DNA of 22,118 nucleotides from positions 1 to 22,118 of IMG/VR virus record IMGVR_UViG_3300044843_000329; one strand, written 5' to 3'. The DNA comes from a virus. The translations under genes and the position numbers were made by a program. Shown here piece by piece: positions 1-5,806 of this stretch. The notes below the pieces were generated by a model. The model had not been told where the DNA came from. It searched no databases and saw only the letters and a program-made list of their open reading frames with translations. Every line of letters starts with the position of its first letter. Position 1 is the first letter of the stretch.

Positions 1-9
1 ATAAACACA

Positions 10-1431
10 CTACCACTCACCAAAGTCATTGTTTTTATTAGTATCTTCTAAATTCTTGAAATACTCTTCTGCCTGCTCTTCCATACGGTTAATTTCTTCT
101 AATTGCCATTCCTTTGATCCATATTTAGGCTTAATAGGCACAGGCGCATGGGTGTAGGAATAGCTTTCTCTCCATGCGTATAAAACGGCTTCGCAAATGT
201 CTGAGTGGAACCTACGGCTAATAACTTTCTTATCGGGCGTACTTTTGTCTAAATCCCATTCCACTCTCATACAGTCATGAGCAAATACTGAATCTTCCTT
301 AGCTTTAAGTCTACCTGTGCGTAAAGCATCATTCATTAATTCTATGTACTCTACTTTCCTAATCTTTTCAGCTGGTTGCACTGATATCTTGTAACGCTTT
401 GATATTTCTTCAGAAATCTTTTTACCTAAACCACCTGTGTCAACTACGATCTTGCTAAAATCGTATTGCATTCTAAGTGTTTCTATTTGTTGAACAAGCT
501 CCGTAATACCTTGATGCTTTGTGACAACTTCTTCGACAAGATAAGTCGAAGGACTAGATTCACTCCAAGCAAGAACACATAAGGCATCAGCGTCATTATA
601 ACCCAAGTCAACACCAAGAATGTAATTCCATTTAACGATAGGTAATTCATCATAATCATTTATATGTTTACTATAATGATATACAAGAGAATCTACATCC
701 AACACCCATTTACCAAACCACTCTCTTTGGATACTTGGATTGTCAGCTGTCACACCACGACGTTTTAATTCTTGTTCAAATACTTGCTGATGCGACATCC
801 CAGACTTTTTAGATATGAAAGGATTATCCCAAAAACCCCAAGAATGCTGAGACCAATCTCTGCTGCGGCTACATACATAAAAATACCCACTAGGAAGAAC
901 ACCAGGAGTACCGATAAGGCAAAGAGTACCGGCATGATCAAGCAAAGCAGGGCCGATAATATCATTAACCAATTCATCAATAAACGAAGGGAATGACTGA
1001 CATTCGTCAATATAGACTTTTTTGATCGCAAGTCCTCTGAATTTTTCAATTTCACTTTTATCAGCTGCTCCTGTGCAATAGATAGTCGAACCTGAGGGAA
1101 AAGTCACAGATAGCTCAGAAGAGTTAAATACGCCTCCCAATCCAAATTGTCTATTTATTTTTTTGAGTTCCGGCCAAACAATCCGCTTAGCATTGCTACG
1201 AGAAAGAGTAATGTAAACACAAATAGTATCCTGGTTATTTACAGCAGTGTGAACAAGGTCGGCAGCACAAGACACAGTCTTACCTGCACGGCGTGTTGTA
1301 ACTGCCACCTTGAATCGGCTAGGGTCTGCAACAAACTTTAATTGCTGATCAAATAGAAAATCCTCAAGCTTAAATGGTTTGCTCTTACGTTTTTTAAGCT
1401 CACCTAATACATGTTCAAGATTGGGTTTCAT
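10..1431 (-). CDS. terL: terminase large subunit (packaging ATPase/nuclease)
   Basis: This is the motor that pumps phage DNA into the prohead and cuts the concatemer. At 473 aa it has the usual length. The N-terminal ATPase has a phage-style Walker A (TTRRAGKT, ending near residue 52), a Walker B with the catalytic pair D142-E143 (VYIDECQ), and a coupling motif IGTPG near residue 175. The C-terminal RNase H-like nuclease has three acidic motifs: GVDLGYND near 275, VVDTGG near 332 and HSDICEA near 411. It is the last complete gene of the leftward operon. Its ATG overlaps the end of the preceding gene and has no clear Shine-Dalgarno, so translational coupling is likely. The portal gene that often follows is not in the window on this side. 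Confidence 0.96.
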   Translation of the reverse strand: MKPNLEHVLGELKKRKSKPFKLEDFLFDQQLKFVADPSRFKVAVTTRRAGKTVSCAADLVHTAVNNQDTICVYITLSRSNAKRIVWPELKKINRQFGLGGVFNSSELSVTFPSGSTIYCTGAADKSEIEKFRGLAIKKVYIDECQSFPSFIDELVNDIIGPALLDHAGTLCLIGTPGVLPSGYFYVCSRSRDWSQHSWGFWDNPFISKKSGMSHQQVFEQELKRRGVTADNPSIQREWFGKWVLDVDSLVYHYSKHINDYDELPIVKWNYILGVDLGYNDADALCVLAWSESSPSTYLVEEVVTKHQGITELVQQIETLRMQYDFSKIVVDTGGLGKKISEEISKRYKISVQPAEKIRKVEYIELMNDALRTGRLKAKEDSVFAHDCMRVEWDLDKSTPDKKVISRRFHSDICEAVLYAWRESYSYTHAPVPIKPKYGSKEWQLEEINRMEEQAEEYFKNLEDTNKNNDFGEW

Positions 1432-1660
1432 TTAGTAATTCTTTTGCCAGCTTTTTAAGCTCGTCATCCGGTACTGCTGCTAGTTCTTCTTTTTGCTCTT
1501 TTTGCGCTTTAGACAAATCTGTCAATAATTTAACATAAGCTACTAAATCACGGGCAGACTTATCCGAAAGCTTCCTAGTAGACACTTCTTGGTAAATGTG
1601 ATTTATATCACGCTTTACCGCGTCACTAGCTTTTTTGAGCAGTTTGTTTAGATCGTCCAC
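1415..1660 (-). CDS. small helical protein upstream of terL, candidate small terminase
   Basis: An 81-aa, mostly helical, charged protein with a C-terminal stretch rich in E, K and L (DDELKKLAKELL). It starts with GTG, preceded by GAGG at 6-nt spacing. It overlaps the upstream gene at its start and terL at its end. Position directly before terL is typical of a small terminase subunit. No HTH is obvious, so that role rests on context only. The HTH protein at 2237-2596 is the competing candidate. It could equally be an oligomerisation fragment or an unrelated packaging accessory protein. Confidence 0.72.
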   Translation of the reverse strand: MDDLNKLLKKASDAVKRDINHIYQEVSTRKLSDKSARDLVAYVKLLTDLSKAQKEQKEELAAVPDDELKKLAKELLNETQS

Positions 1661-1865
1661 TCTGTACCTCTGGTGCTAAAATTACTGATTTAATATTTGT
1701 CAAGGGAATAATAGCACTGATACCACGGCTTTCTACAAGCACTCCATTAGATTCCAAAGACAAAGATACATCAGGATGCTTTTCAGGGAAAATAGAAATA
1801 GCACCTAGAACGGATGTTCCGGGGATTGTTATAGCATTAATGATTTCTACTGATTTTACTTTCAT
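1626..1865 (-). CDS. hypothetical beta-rich protein
   Basis: A protein of about 79 aa, rich in V, I, S and G in alternating patterns (SVEIINAITIPG, AIIPLTNIKSVIL), consistent with a small beta-barrel or beta-sandwich. The chosen ATG at 1865 has AGGAG four bases upstream, overlapping the TAG stop of the preceding gene. An upstream in-frame ATG at 1889 would lie inside that gene and lacks a comparable site. It sits between the GNAT-like gene and the small helical gene in the packaging operon. No function is recognised. Confidence 0.7.
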   Translation of the reverse strand: MKVKSVEIINAITIPGTSVLGAISIFPEKHPDVSLSLESNGVLVESRGISAIIPLTNIKSVILAPEVQSGRSKQTAQKS

Positions 1866-1872
1866 ACCACTC

Positions 1873-2268
1873 CTAGACAAAGGGATCAAAATCCCATTCT
1901 TTTGGTTTTAACGATCTCCCTACTTTAGTGAGATGCGTACAAACATTTATATTTTGAGGCATAAGCATTTTAGCTATGCCCATTTTTCTCCAAGCTTTCT
2001 TTACAAAAAGCCAATCAAGAACATTACCACGGTAGCAAACATAACCAAGAATAACATCAGGATCTTCCTTTAACGCTGCTACTTTGATTGTACAGTATGG
2101 GAGCCTTTTTTCCAAAGACACCTTGTAATTGGCAAAGAAAGAATCTTTTTTAATTCTACCAAACCAATCACACCCGTGATACAAGCCTAAAAGCCAGGTG
2201 GAATATATCAGAGGTAGGTCTTCTTCCCTAACATCTCTAACCAGGATCATATTTGATGTAACTTGCAT
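1873..2268 (-). CDS. GNAT-like acetyltransferase fold protein
   Basis: A 131-aa protein resembling a compact Gcn5-related N-acetyltransferase. It begins with a typical GNAT first strand and helix (ILVRDVREEDLPLIYSTWL). A middle strand (VILGYVCY) is followed by the acetyl-CoA-loop signature RKMGIA within FVKKAWRKMGIAKML, matching R/Q-x-x-G-x-A. It is slightly short for the family, and the C-terminal part (THLTKVGRSL) departs from ordinary GNATs. Proteins of this kind occur beside terminase genes in several phages; their substrate is unknown. The ATG has a weak AGAAG and overlaps the upstream HTH gene by 32 bp. Catalytic activity is inferred from the fold signature only. Confidence 0.78.
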   Translation of the reverse strand: MQVTSNMILVRDVREEDLPLIYSTWLLGLYHGCDWFGRIKKDSFFANYKVSLEKRLPYCTIKVAALKEDPDVILGYVCYRGNVLDWLFVKKAWRKMGIAKMLMPQNINVCTHLTKVGRSLKPKEWDFDPFV

Positions 2269-2596
2269 ATCTTCTAATTATCCTGTTTATAGTGTTAGTA
2301 TGTAACTCTACCGCTTCCGATATTTCCTTAGCAGGTCTACCTTCACAATGCATCTTCCAGATTTCTTTATCAATCTTACGTTTGAATTTAAAATCATGAA
2401 GCATTTGACCGGCTAATTCAAAATACCTCTGCTTTTCCAAAAAGGATTGGGGAGTCCACATTTGTTGAAAATGAAAACTATCCCAATGAATTAACGGATG
2501 GCCAGGGACATCGCTGTTCTCGATATCCTTAAAGCCTTTATCCGCTAACTTTTTGTACCACTTCTTCTGTAGCTTTTGAAATTCCTTCTGCGTCAT
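2237..2596 (-). CDS. helix-turn-helix protein, small terminase or regulator candidate
   Basis: A 119-aa basic protein with a C-terminal helix-turn-helix near residues 78-112 (GRPAKEISEAVELHTNTIN, then IIRRY), the pattern of a homeodomain-like or resolvase-like HTH. The N-terminal half is aromatic and basic (KKWYKKLADKGFKDIE). DNA binding is well supported. Its place in the operon that ends in terL makes it a candidate small terminase subunit, but most small terminases carry the HTH at the N terminus, so a transcription regulator is equally possible. It overlaps both neighbours. The Shine-Dalgarno is weak (AAAGAG). Confidence 0.8.
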   Translation of the reverse strand: MTQKEFQKLQKKWYKKLADKGFKDIENSDVPGHPLIHWDSFHFQQMWTPQSFLEKQRYFELAGQMLHDFKFKRKIDKEIWKMHCEGRPAKEISEAVELHTNTINRIIRRYASYIKYDPG

Positions 2597-2858
2597 TTGC
2601 TTGCTCTTTCTTTGGCGCTTTGTCAGGATGCATCAGATAAAATGCTAGCTCGTTTGCTTTAGCTTTTCTCATCATTTTGCCTAGAAGGTCTGCGTCAAAC
2701 GAATCTTCATTTTGAGGCAAATGTTGGACAAAAGCTGCAAATAGCTTTTTGGTGTCGGCATTAACTTCAAATCCTTGTGAGGATAGAAATTGCTCAGCCT
2801 GTGCTTCAAAAGCTTCTGGGGTTTGAGCTAACTTAGTCAGTCTGGCTTTCCGAAACAT
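2538..2858 (-). CDS. hypothetical helical protein
   Basis: A 106-aa helical protein with a charged, Glu/Lys-rich C terminus and no recognised motif. The ATG has a good AAGGAG at 6-nt spacing. Its 3' end overlaps the HTH gene by about 59 bp in another frame and its 5' end overlaps the coiled-coil gene by 26 bp, so the reading frames are packed as in the rest of this operon. I do not recognise the family. Confidence 0.72.
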   Translation of the reverse strand: MFRKARLTKLAQTPEAFEAQAEQFLSSQGFEVNADTKKLFAAFVQHLPQNEDSFDADLLGKMMRKAKANELAFYLMHPDKAPKKEQANDAEGISKATEEVVQKVSG

Positions 2859-3105
2859 TCTCAGCTCCTTGTTGGGATTGTTCTTTTTGTTGCTGTGCTT
2901 TTTTAAGCTCTACATATTCTTTGTTAACGTCAACAAGTTTATTGTTAATATCAACAAGAGCAATCTTCATTTGCTCGATTTGATACTGAAGCTCACCAGC
3001 TTTAGTACACAAATCAATGTAGTCTTTCTTCAGTTGTTCCTCTGATCTCATTAGTTTTACTCCTTTTGCCTTAAGTGCTCTGCGTTGTTTTCTATTCAAC
3101 TTCAT
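2833..3105 (-). CDS. coiled-coil protein with basic N terminus
   Basis: A 90-aa protein opening with a very basic segment (MKLNRKQRRALKAKG), a start often seen in small phage proteins. A heptad-like coiled coil follows, roughly residues 20-72 (LQYQIEQMKIALVDINNKL), and then a polar Gln/Glu/Ser tail. It is the first gene of the leftward operon. Its ATG lies six bases after a consensus -10 (TATAAT at 3117-3112), so its mRNA from that promoter would be leaderless or nearly so. No Shine-Dalgarno is visible in those bases, although the longer transcript from the upstream promoter would carry a leader. Function unknown; scaffold or adaptor are guesses. Confidence 0.75.
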   Translation of the reverse strand: MKLNRKQRRALKAKGVKLMRSEEQLKKDYIDLCTKAGELQYQIEQMKIALVDINNKLVDVNKEYVELKKAQQQKEQSQQGAENVSESQTD

Positions 3106-3111
3106 ATATGT

Positions 3112-3140
3112 ATTATACCAAATTAGACTTAAAAAGTCAA
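3112..3140 (-). promoter_or_regulatory. sigma70-type promoter giving a leaderless mRNA
   Basis: On the minus strand, TTGACT (3140-3135), a 17-nt spacer and TATAAT (3117-3112). Six bases then separate the -10 from the ATG at 3105, so the predicted +1 is the A of the start codon. The -35 and spacer contain a short dyad (GACTT/AAGTC, 3126-3138) that could be an operator. Confidence 0.8.
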
Positions 3141-3142
3141 TA

Positions 3143-3190
3143 AGTATTACGCCGCTTACATAATATATATAATAATTGTGGCGTATTACT
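3143..3190. repeat. imperfect inverted repeat in the divergent control region
   Basis: The arms AGTATTACGCCGC (3143-3155) and GTGGCGTATTACT (3178-3190) pair at 11 of 13 positions across a very AT-rich 22-nt centre. It lies between the two leftward promoters, inside the leader of the longer transcript. It may be a repressor operator, an RNA hairpin or part of a replication origin. The sequence alone does not decide. Confidence 0.6.
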
Positions 3191-3207
3191 AAGTTACATA
3201 TGTAGTT

Positions 3208-3235
3208 ATTATACCAGTATTTTTTAGCTTGTCAA
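3208..3235 (-). promoter_or_regulatory. upstream sigma70-type promoter with extended -10
   Basis: On the minus strand, TTGACA (3235-3230), a 16-nt spacer and TATAAT (3213-3208), with TGG directly before it, making an extended -10. It would give a leader of about 95 nt before the gene at 3105. That leader contains the imperfect dyad at 3143-3190. The ATG just downstream of this promoter is followed at once by TAA and is not a gene. Confidence 0.78.
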
Positions 3236-3277
3236 GTACTATTTTATAAGTAGTTGATATTATTACGATCAAAATTC

Positions 3278-3320
3278 TTGACAAATAATTCTTGTTTTTG
3301 TAAAAACGTTATGTTAATAT
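3278..3320 (+). promoter_or_regulatory. rightward early promoter candidate
   Basis: A perfect -35 TTGACA (3278-3283) is followed at 17 nt by TAAAAA (3301-3306), a poor -10. An alternative is TTGTTT (3292-3297), a 17-nt spacer and TAATAT (3315-3320) with an upstream TG forming an extended -10. Either would transcribe the rightward operon beginning at 3342. Which one is used cannot be settled by eye. Confidence 0.6.
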
Positions 3321-3331
3321 ACAAACATAAC
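3308..3331. promoter_or_regulatory. perfect 8-bp inverted repeat, operator candidate
   Basis: The arms GTTATGTT (3308-3315) and AACATAAC (3324-3331) are exact inverted copies around an 8-nt AT centre. The element covers the likely -10/start point of the rightward promoter and ends one base before the AGGAGG at 3332-3337. It fits a repressor operator, or a hairpin that would sit against the ribosome binding site. No repressor gene is recognised in the window. Confidence 0.55.
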
Positions 3332-3341
3332 AGGAGGTACT

Positions 3342-3602
3342 ATGGAATTAAATATTGGCAGATTGATTGATTGGGATGGCGAAGAAGGTCTTATCGAGGA
3401 CGAACAAGGTGACGTTATACGCGTTACTTTCGAAGACTTCAATCCACATGACCTAAAACATGTTGTAGTCGGTTCTACTGTTATTATTACAGAGAAAGGC
3501 TACTTAGAGCTTACTTCACAAAGCTTTTCGCATTACCTCGAAGAGCCTTTTGATGAATTAGCTTTTATGGATGATTCTGATGATTCTGAAGAAGATAGTT
3601 GA
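3342..3602 (+). CDS. highly acidic OB-like small early protein
   Basis: An 86-aa protein, the first gene of the rightward operon, with a strong AGGAGG and 4-nt spacing to ATG. Residues 5-55 have the strand pattern of a cold-shock-like OB fold (GRLIDWDGEEGLIEDEQGD, then VIRVTFEDF and VVVGSTVIITEKG). The aromatic RNA-binding residues of true cold-shock proteins are missing. By count there are 25 Asp/Glu against 4 Lys/Arg, and the tail is almost purely acidic (DDSDDSEEDS). Such charge in a first early gene recalls DNA mimics such as T7 Ocr, but that is inference. Alternatives are a transcription or RNA-binding modulator. Its stop codon lies within the -35 of the next promoter. Confidence 0.8.
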   Translation: MELNIGRLIDWDGEEGLIEDEQGDVIRVTFEDFNPHDLKHVVVGSTVIITEKGYLELTSQSFSHYLEEPFDELAFMDDSDDSEEDS

Positions 3603-3627
3603 CTTTTTGTTTTGTTTGAGGTATAAT
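3599..3627 (+). promoter_or_regulatory. sigma70-type promoter giving a leaderless mRNA
   Basis: TTGACT (3599-3604), a 17-nt spacer and a perfect TATAAT (3622-3627). The next gene's ATG begins at 3635, eight bases after the -10, so transcription should start at or one base before the ATG. The -35 overlaps the stop codon of the preceding gene. Its first ten bases (TTGACTTTTT) and the GGTATAATA around the -10 match the leftward leaderless promoter at 3140-3112. Confidence 0.82.
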
Positions 3628-3634
3628 AGTATCT

Positions 3635-4504
3635 ATGAAATTGACAAATAAGTTAAATCTTCCTCAGCCAATAGTTAAAGCCGTGTCTAACGATGGTTAC
3701 AGCAGCGGCGATTGTGATATCTCTGTCACGTCGCTGCTGAAGCCACCTCAGATGCGAACACTTGAGCTTCGTCATGAAGATCAACTTACCGAAGATGTGT
3801 CTGATAGAATTTGGAGCTTACTCGGTCAAGTTGTACATGGTATTCTTGAAAGAGCTGAAGAGACAGCTATTGCTGAGCAAAGACTTGTAATCGAAGTAGA
3901 AGGCTGGAAAGTCAGCGGACAAATGGATAGATTTCTTTTGAAAGAAGGAATTCTACAAGATTATAAGTTTACTTCAGTATACAAAGTAAGAGACGGTGTT
4001 CCAGAAGAGTATGCTAAGCAATTAAATATCTATGCCCATATTCTTCGAAAACACGGTAAGACAGTAAACAAGTTGCAGATTGTAGCTATATTGCGTGATT
4101 GGTCTAAGAATCAATACATGCGTGAAGGAGATCCCTATCCGGCACATCAAGTAGTACTGCTAGACGTGCCGTTAATCCCTGATGAAGAGGTGGCAGCTTA
4201 TGTGCGTGAGCGCGTGTTGGTGCACAAAGAGGCCGCCTCTCTTCCCTCTGATCAATTACCAGAATGTTCAGCGGAAGATCGATGGGCAAAACCTGATGTA
4301 TGGGCTTTGATGAAGAAAGGGCAAAAGAAAGCCGTAAGACTTACTCAAAGCGAAGAGGCAGCTAAACTAGCATTAGAAGCTGCTGGGCCTAACCATAGCA
4401 TCAAGTTTAGACCAGGAGAAAGCACACGTTGTAAGAGCTACTGTTCTGCAGCACCTTTCTGTGAGCAATATAAACGTATGAAGAAAGATGAGGATGAAGA
4501 ATGA
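3635..4504 (+). CDS. Cas4/RecB-like PD-(D/E)XK nuclease with cysteine cluster
   Basis: A 289-aa nuclease of the PD-(D/E)XK superfamily, probably acting on DNA ends in phage recombination or replication. The visible motifs are H68 in GQVVHGILE, GxxD with D98 (VSGQMDRF) and the core D109-Y110-K111 (LQDYKFTS). The C terminus has C266-x3-C270-x5-C276, and a lone C27 sits near the N terminus. This layout resembles the iron-sulfur clasp of Cas4 and AddB, though those have C-x2-C. Start choice: the ATG at 3635 has no Shine-Dalgarno but lies right after a consensus promoter, and the next in-frame ATG (residue 40) would remove C27. It overlaps the next gene by ATGA. An exonuclease role is inferred; no CRISPR array or other cas gene is present. 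Confidence 0.88.
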   Translation: MKLTNKLNLPQPIVKAVSNDGYSSGDCDISVTSLLKPPQMRTLELRHEDQLTEDVSDRIWSLLGQVVHGILERAEETAIAEQRLVIEVEGWKVSGQMDRFLLKEGILQDYKFTSVYKVRDGVPEEYAKQLNIYAHILRKHGKTVNKLQIVAILRDWSKNQYMREGDPYPAHQVVLLDVPLIPDEEVAAYVRERVLVHKEAASLPSDQLPECSAEDRWAKPDVWALMKKGQKKAVRLTQSEEAAKLALEAAGPNHSIKFRPGESTRCKSYCSAAPFCEQYKRMKKDEDEE

Positions 4505-4731
4505 AAATTAAAACAGATGACTTGAGAATGTTAATGGATTATATGGAAAAAGAGCTAGTAGAAGAAGTGGACATCTCTGAAGTAGCAGCTAACTTTGCCA
4601 TATACGCTACTTTTTCAGACATTGAGGGGCGTGAATGCGAAATCACACTATATGACTCTATTCGCGATATGCGTCCTGATTTGACTAAAAAAATGCAATT
4701 AAGAACACGAATTAAAAAAGGAGATACATAA
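4501..4731 (+). CDS. hypothetical small acidic protein
   Basis: A 76-aa protein with an acidic N-terminal helix (MDYMEKELVEEVDISEV) and a basic C terminus (MQLRTRIKKGD). Its ATG overlaps the stop of the nuclease gene (ATGA) and is preceded by GAGG at about 9 nt. It is coupled to the next gene by a TAATG overlap. No family is recognised. Confidence 0.75.
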   Translation: MKIKTDDLRMLMDYMEKELVEEVDISEVAANFAIYATFSDIEGRECEITLYDSIRDMRPDLTKKMQLRTRIKKGDT

Positions 4732-4943
4732 TGAGTGATGGTATGACAGAAGTATTTAGACATAAGAAGATTGTTAGAAAGAAAATTAACAAATATGTCA
4801 CTTTATTCTTAGATAAGAATGATGACATTGTTATTATTGAAAACACATTAGGAGGACCTCAACTTACAAATCGAATTTATTTAAAGGTTAAAACTTTTAA
4901 TAAGATCATAAAAGCTTTAAAAGGAATGACTAATGGATTTTAA
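4731..4943 (+). CDS. hypothetical small basic protein
   Basis: A 70-aa protein with a basic N terminus (RHKKIVRKKINKYV), followed by beta-like segments (TLFLDKNDDIVIIENT) and a basic C-terminal helix. Start ATG overlaps the previous stop (TAATG) and has AAGGAG upstream. Its end overlaps the start of the next gene by 11 bp. No family is recognised; the basic character would fit nucleic-acid binding. Confidence 0.72.
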   Translation: MSDGMTEVFRHKKIVRKKINKYVTLFLDKNDDIVIIENTLGGPQLTNRIYLKVKTFNKIIKALKGMTNGF

Positions 4944-5127
4944 ACATGAAATTAAATTACATTTGTTTGGAGCTGCTTTACAGTCTATCATAACTAGAGA
5001 GGGCGGACTACTTGTAAAAACTCCTAGACAAATTGCTGAAGAAGCTATGAAGTATGCTGAAGCTTCTACTGATGTATGGTTTGCTAATTTAGCTTCAACA
5101 AAGGATAAAAATGATGAGCCCGCTTAA
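4933..5127 (+). CDS. hypothetical small protein
   Basis: A 64-aa, mainly helical protein (PRQIAEEAMKYAEAS) of the type often found in phage early operons. The ATG has AAGGAA upstream and overlaps the end of the preceding gene. Its 3' end overlaps the small membrane-protein gene beginning at 5111. The family is not recognised. Confidence 0.7.
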   Translation: MDFKHEIKLHLFGAALQSIITREGGLLVKTPRQIAEEAMKYAEASTDVWFANLASTKDKNDEPA

Positions 5128-5272
5128 GTTAGGATTGATGGTATATGCACTTGTATTAGGATTTGTACTTGTAAGAGCATTATTAACTGCTATACATTAC
5201 AAAATAGTAATATCTCTACTAAAAGAGGATATTAAGGATCTTATTAAACCAAAGGAGAACAAAGATGAGTAA
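5111..5272 (+). CDS. 53-aa single-pass membrane protein
   Basis: A short reading frame beginning ATGATG at 5111 and ending TAA at 5272. It encodes one hydrophobic segment at about residues 7-29 (LGLMVYALVLGFVLVRALL), then an amphipathic, charged tail ending KPKENKDE. AGGA lies 6 nt upstream. It overlaps the previous gene by 17 bp and the SSB-like gene by 8 bp, exactly as its neighbours overlap each other. Without it there would be a 137-bp hole in an otherwise closed operon. The second ATG at 5114 is an equally possible start. Function unknown. Confidence 0.68.
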   Translation: MMSPLKLGLMVYALVLGFVLVRALLTAIHYKIVISLLKEDIKDLIKPKENKDE

Positions 5273-5738
5273 ATCAAACACATCTAGTGCTGGTGGCAAT
5301 TGGGCTACACGCACAAAAACAGCAACTAAATCAGTACCTCTTTCAAAGAGCACTGGTGATCGTGGAGAACGCCGTACAGCGGTTGTAGAATCTTTCACGC
5401 CTAAGTCTTACAAGACTGGAAGTTTTGGCGTAGAAGTGAAATATTCTGTAGCTGGCTTGCAGCGTCCTGTGTACGAAAATATTGTCTTGACAAAGCTGTC
5501 TGACAATGGTACTATGGAACCTACGAAATATGGTGAAAGTAATCTTAAACGAAGACTTCAGGCATTCGGATTGGATAGCGAAGCTATTAACGCATTCCCG
5601 ATTCCTAAGTCTCCTAAAGATGCTGGTAACGAAGCGTATGCACTTTCCGGCGCTCCCGTTGCCATTTACCTGGTAGACGAGGAATACCTTGGAAAGCCAA
5701 CTAAGCGTGTTCGAGCGGTATTCCCTGCTGAAGGGTAA
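5265..5738 (+). CDS. SSB-like / DUF669-like protein
   Basis: A 157-aa protein with a Ser/Thr/Lys-rich flexible N terminus (residues 1-36). A beta-rich domain follows (RTAVVESFTPKSYKTGSFGV, then YENIVLT), then LKRRLQAFGLD and a last strand pair (VAIYLVDEEYLGKPTKRVRAVF). This order resembles phage DUF669-type proteins, which commonly lie beside replication genes and are thought to bind single-stranded DNA through an OB fold. It stands directly before the DNA polymerase, which supports that role. GGAG precedes the ATG. The assignment is by pattern and context only; no conserved DNA-binding residue can be pointed to. Confidence 0.62.
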   Translation: MSKSNTSSAGGNWATRTKTATKSVPLSKSTGDRGERRTAVVESFTPKSYKTGSFGVEVKYSVAGLQRPVYENIVLTKLSDNGTMEPTKYGESNLKRRLQAFGLDSEAINAFPIPKSPKDAGNEAYALSGAPVAIYLVDEEYLGKPTKRVRAVFPAEG

Positions 5739-5741
5739 CTT

Positions 5742-5795
5742 ATAGCCGTGAATGTGAATCGGCTCGATAGCCGTGGTCCCGGGCTTATACGGGAC
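5742..5795 (+). promoter_or_regulatory. structured leader before DNA polymerase, attenuator or translational operator candidate
   Basis: The 68-nt gap between the SSB-like gene and the polymerase gene is far more structured than other gaps here. ATAGCCGTG occurs twice (5742-5750 and 5767-5775). The CGGCT between them (5760-5764) can pair with the AGCCG of either copy, so two hairpins are mutually exclusive. A third, 6-bp stem GTCCCG (5776-5781) with CGGGAC (5790-5795) follows, then ATTTTACTT, a weak terminator-like tail. The polymerase ATG at 5807 has no Shine-Dalgarno. T4 gp43 represses its own translation at a hairpin; a similar arrangement here is inference. Confidence 0.55.
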
Positions 5796-5806
5796 ATTTT
5801 ACTTAC

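Noticed and set aside
3635-4504. CRISPR-associated Cas4 as part of a phage CRISPR system
   Set aside because: No repeat-spacer array and no other cas gene is present. Stand-alone Cas4/RecB-like nucleases are common in phage replication regions.
4539-4763. A 74-aa minus-strand frame in the early operon
   Set aside because: Antisense to two coupled plus-strand genes with good ribosome binding sites; no support of its own.
5739-5806. Possible tRNA in the structured gap before the polymerase
   Set aside because: The stems do not form a cloverleaf, there is no T-loop GGTTCGA sequence and no acceptor stem pairing the ends.
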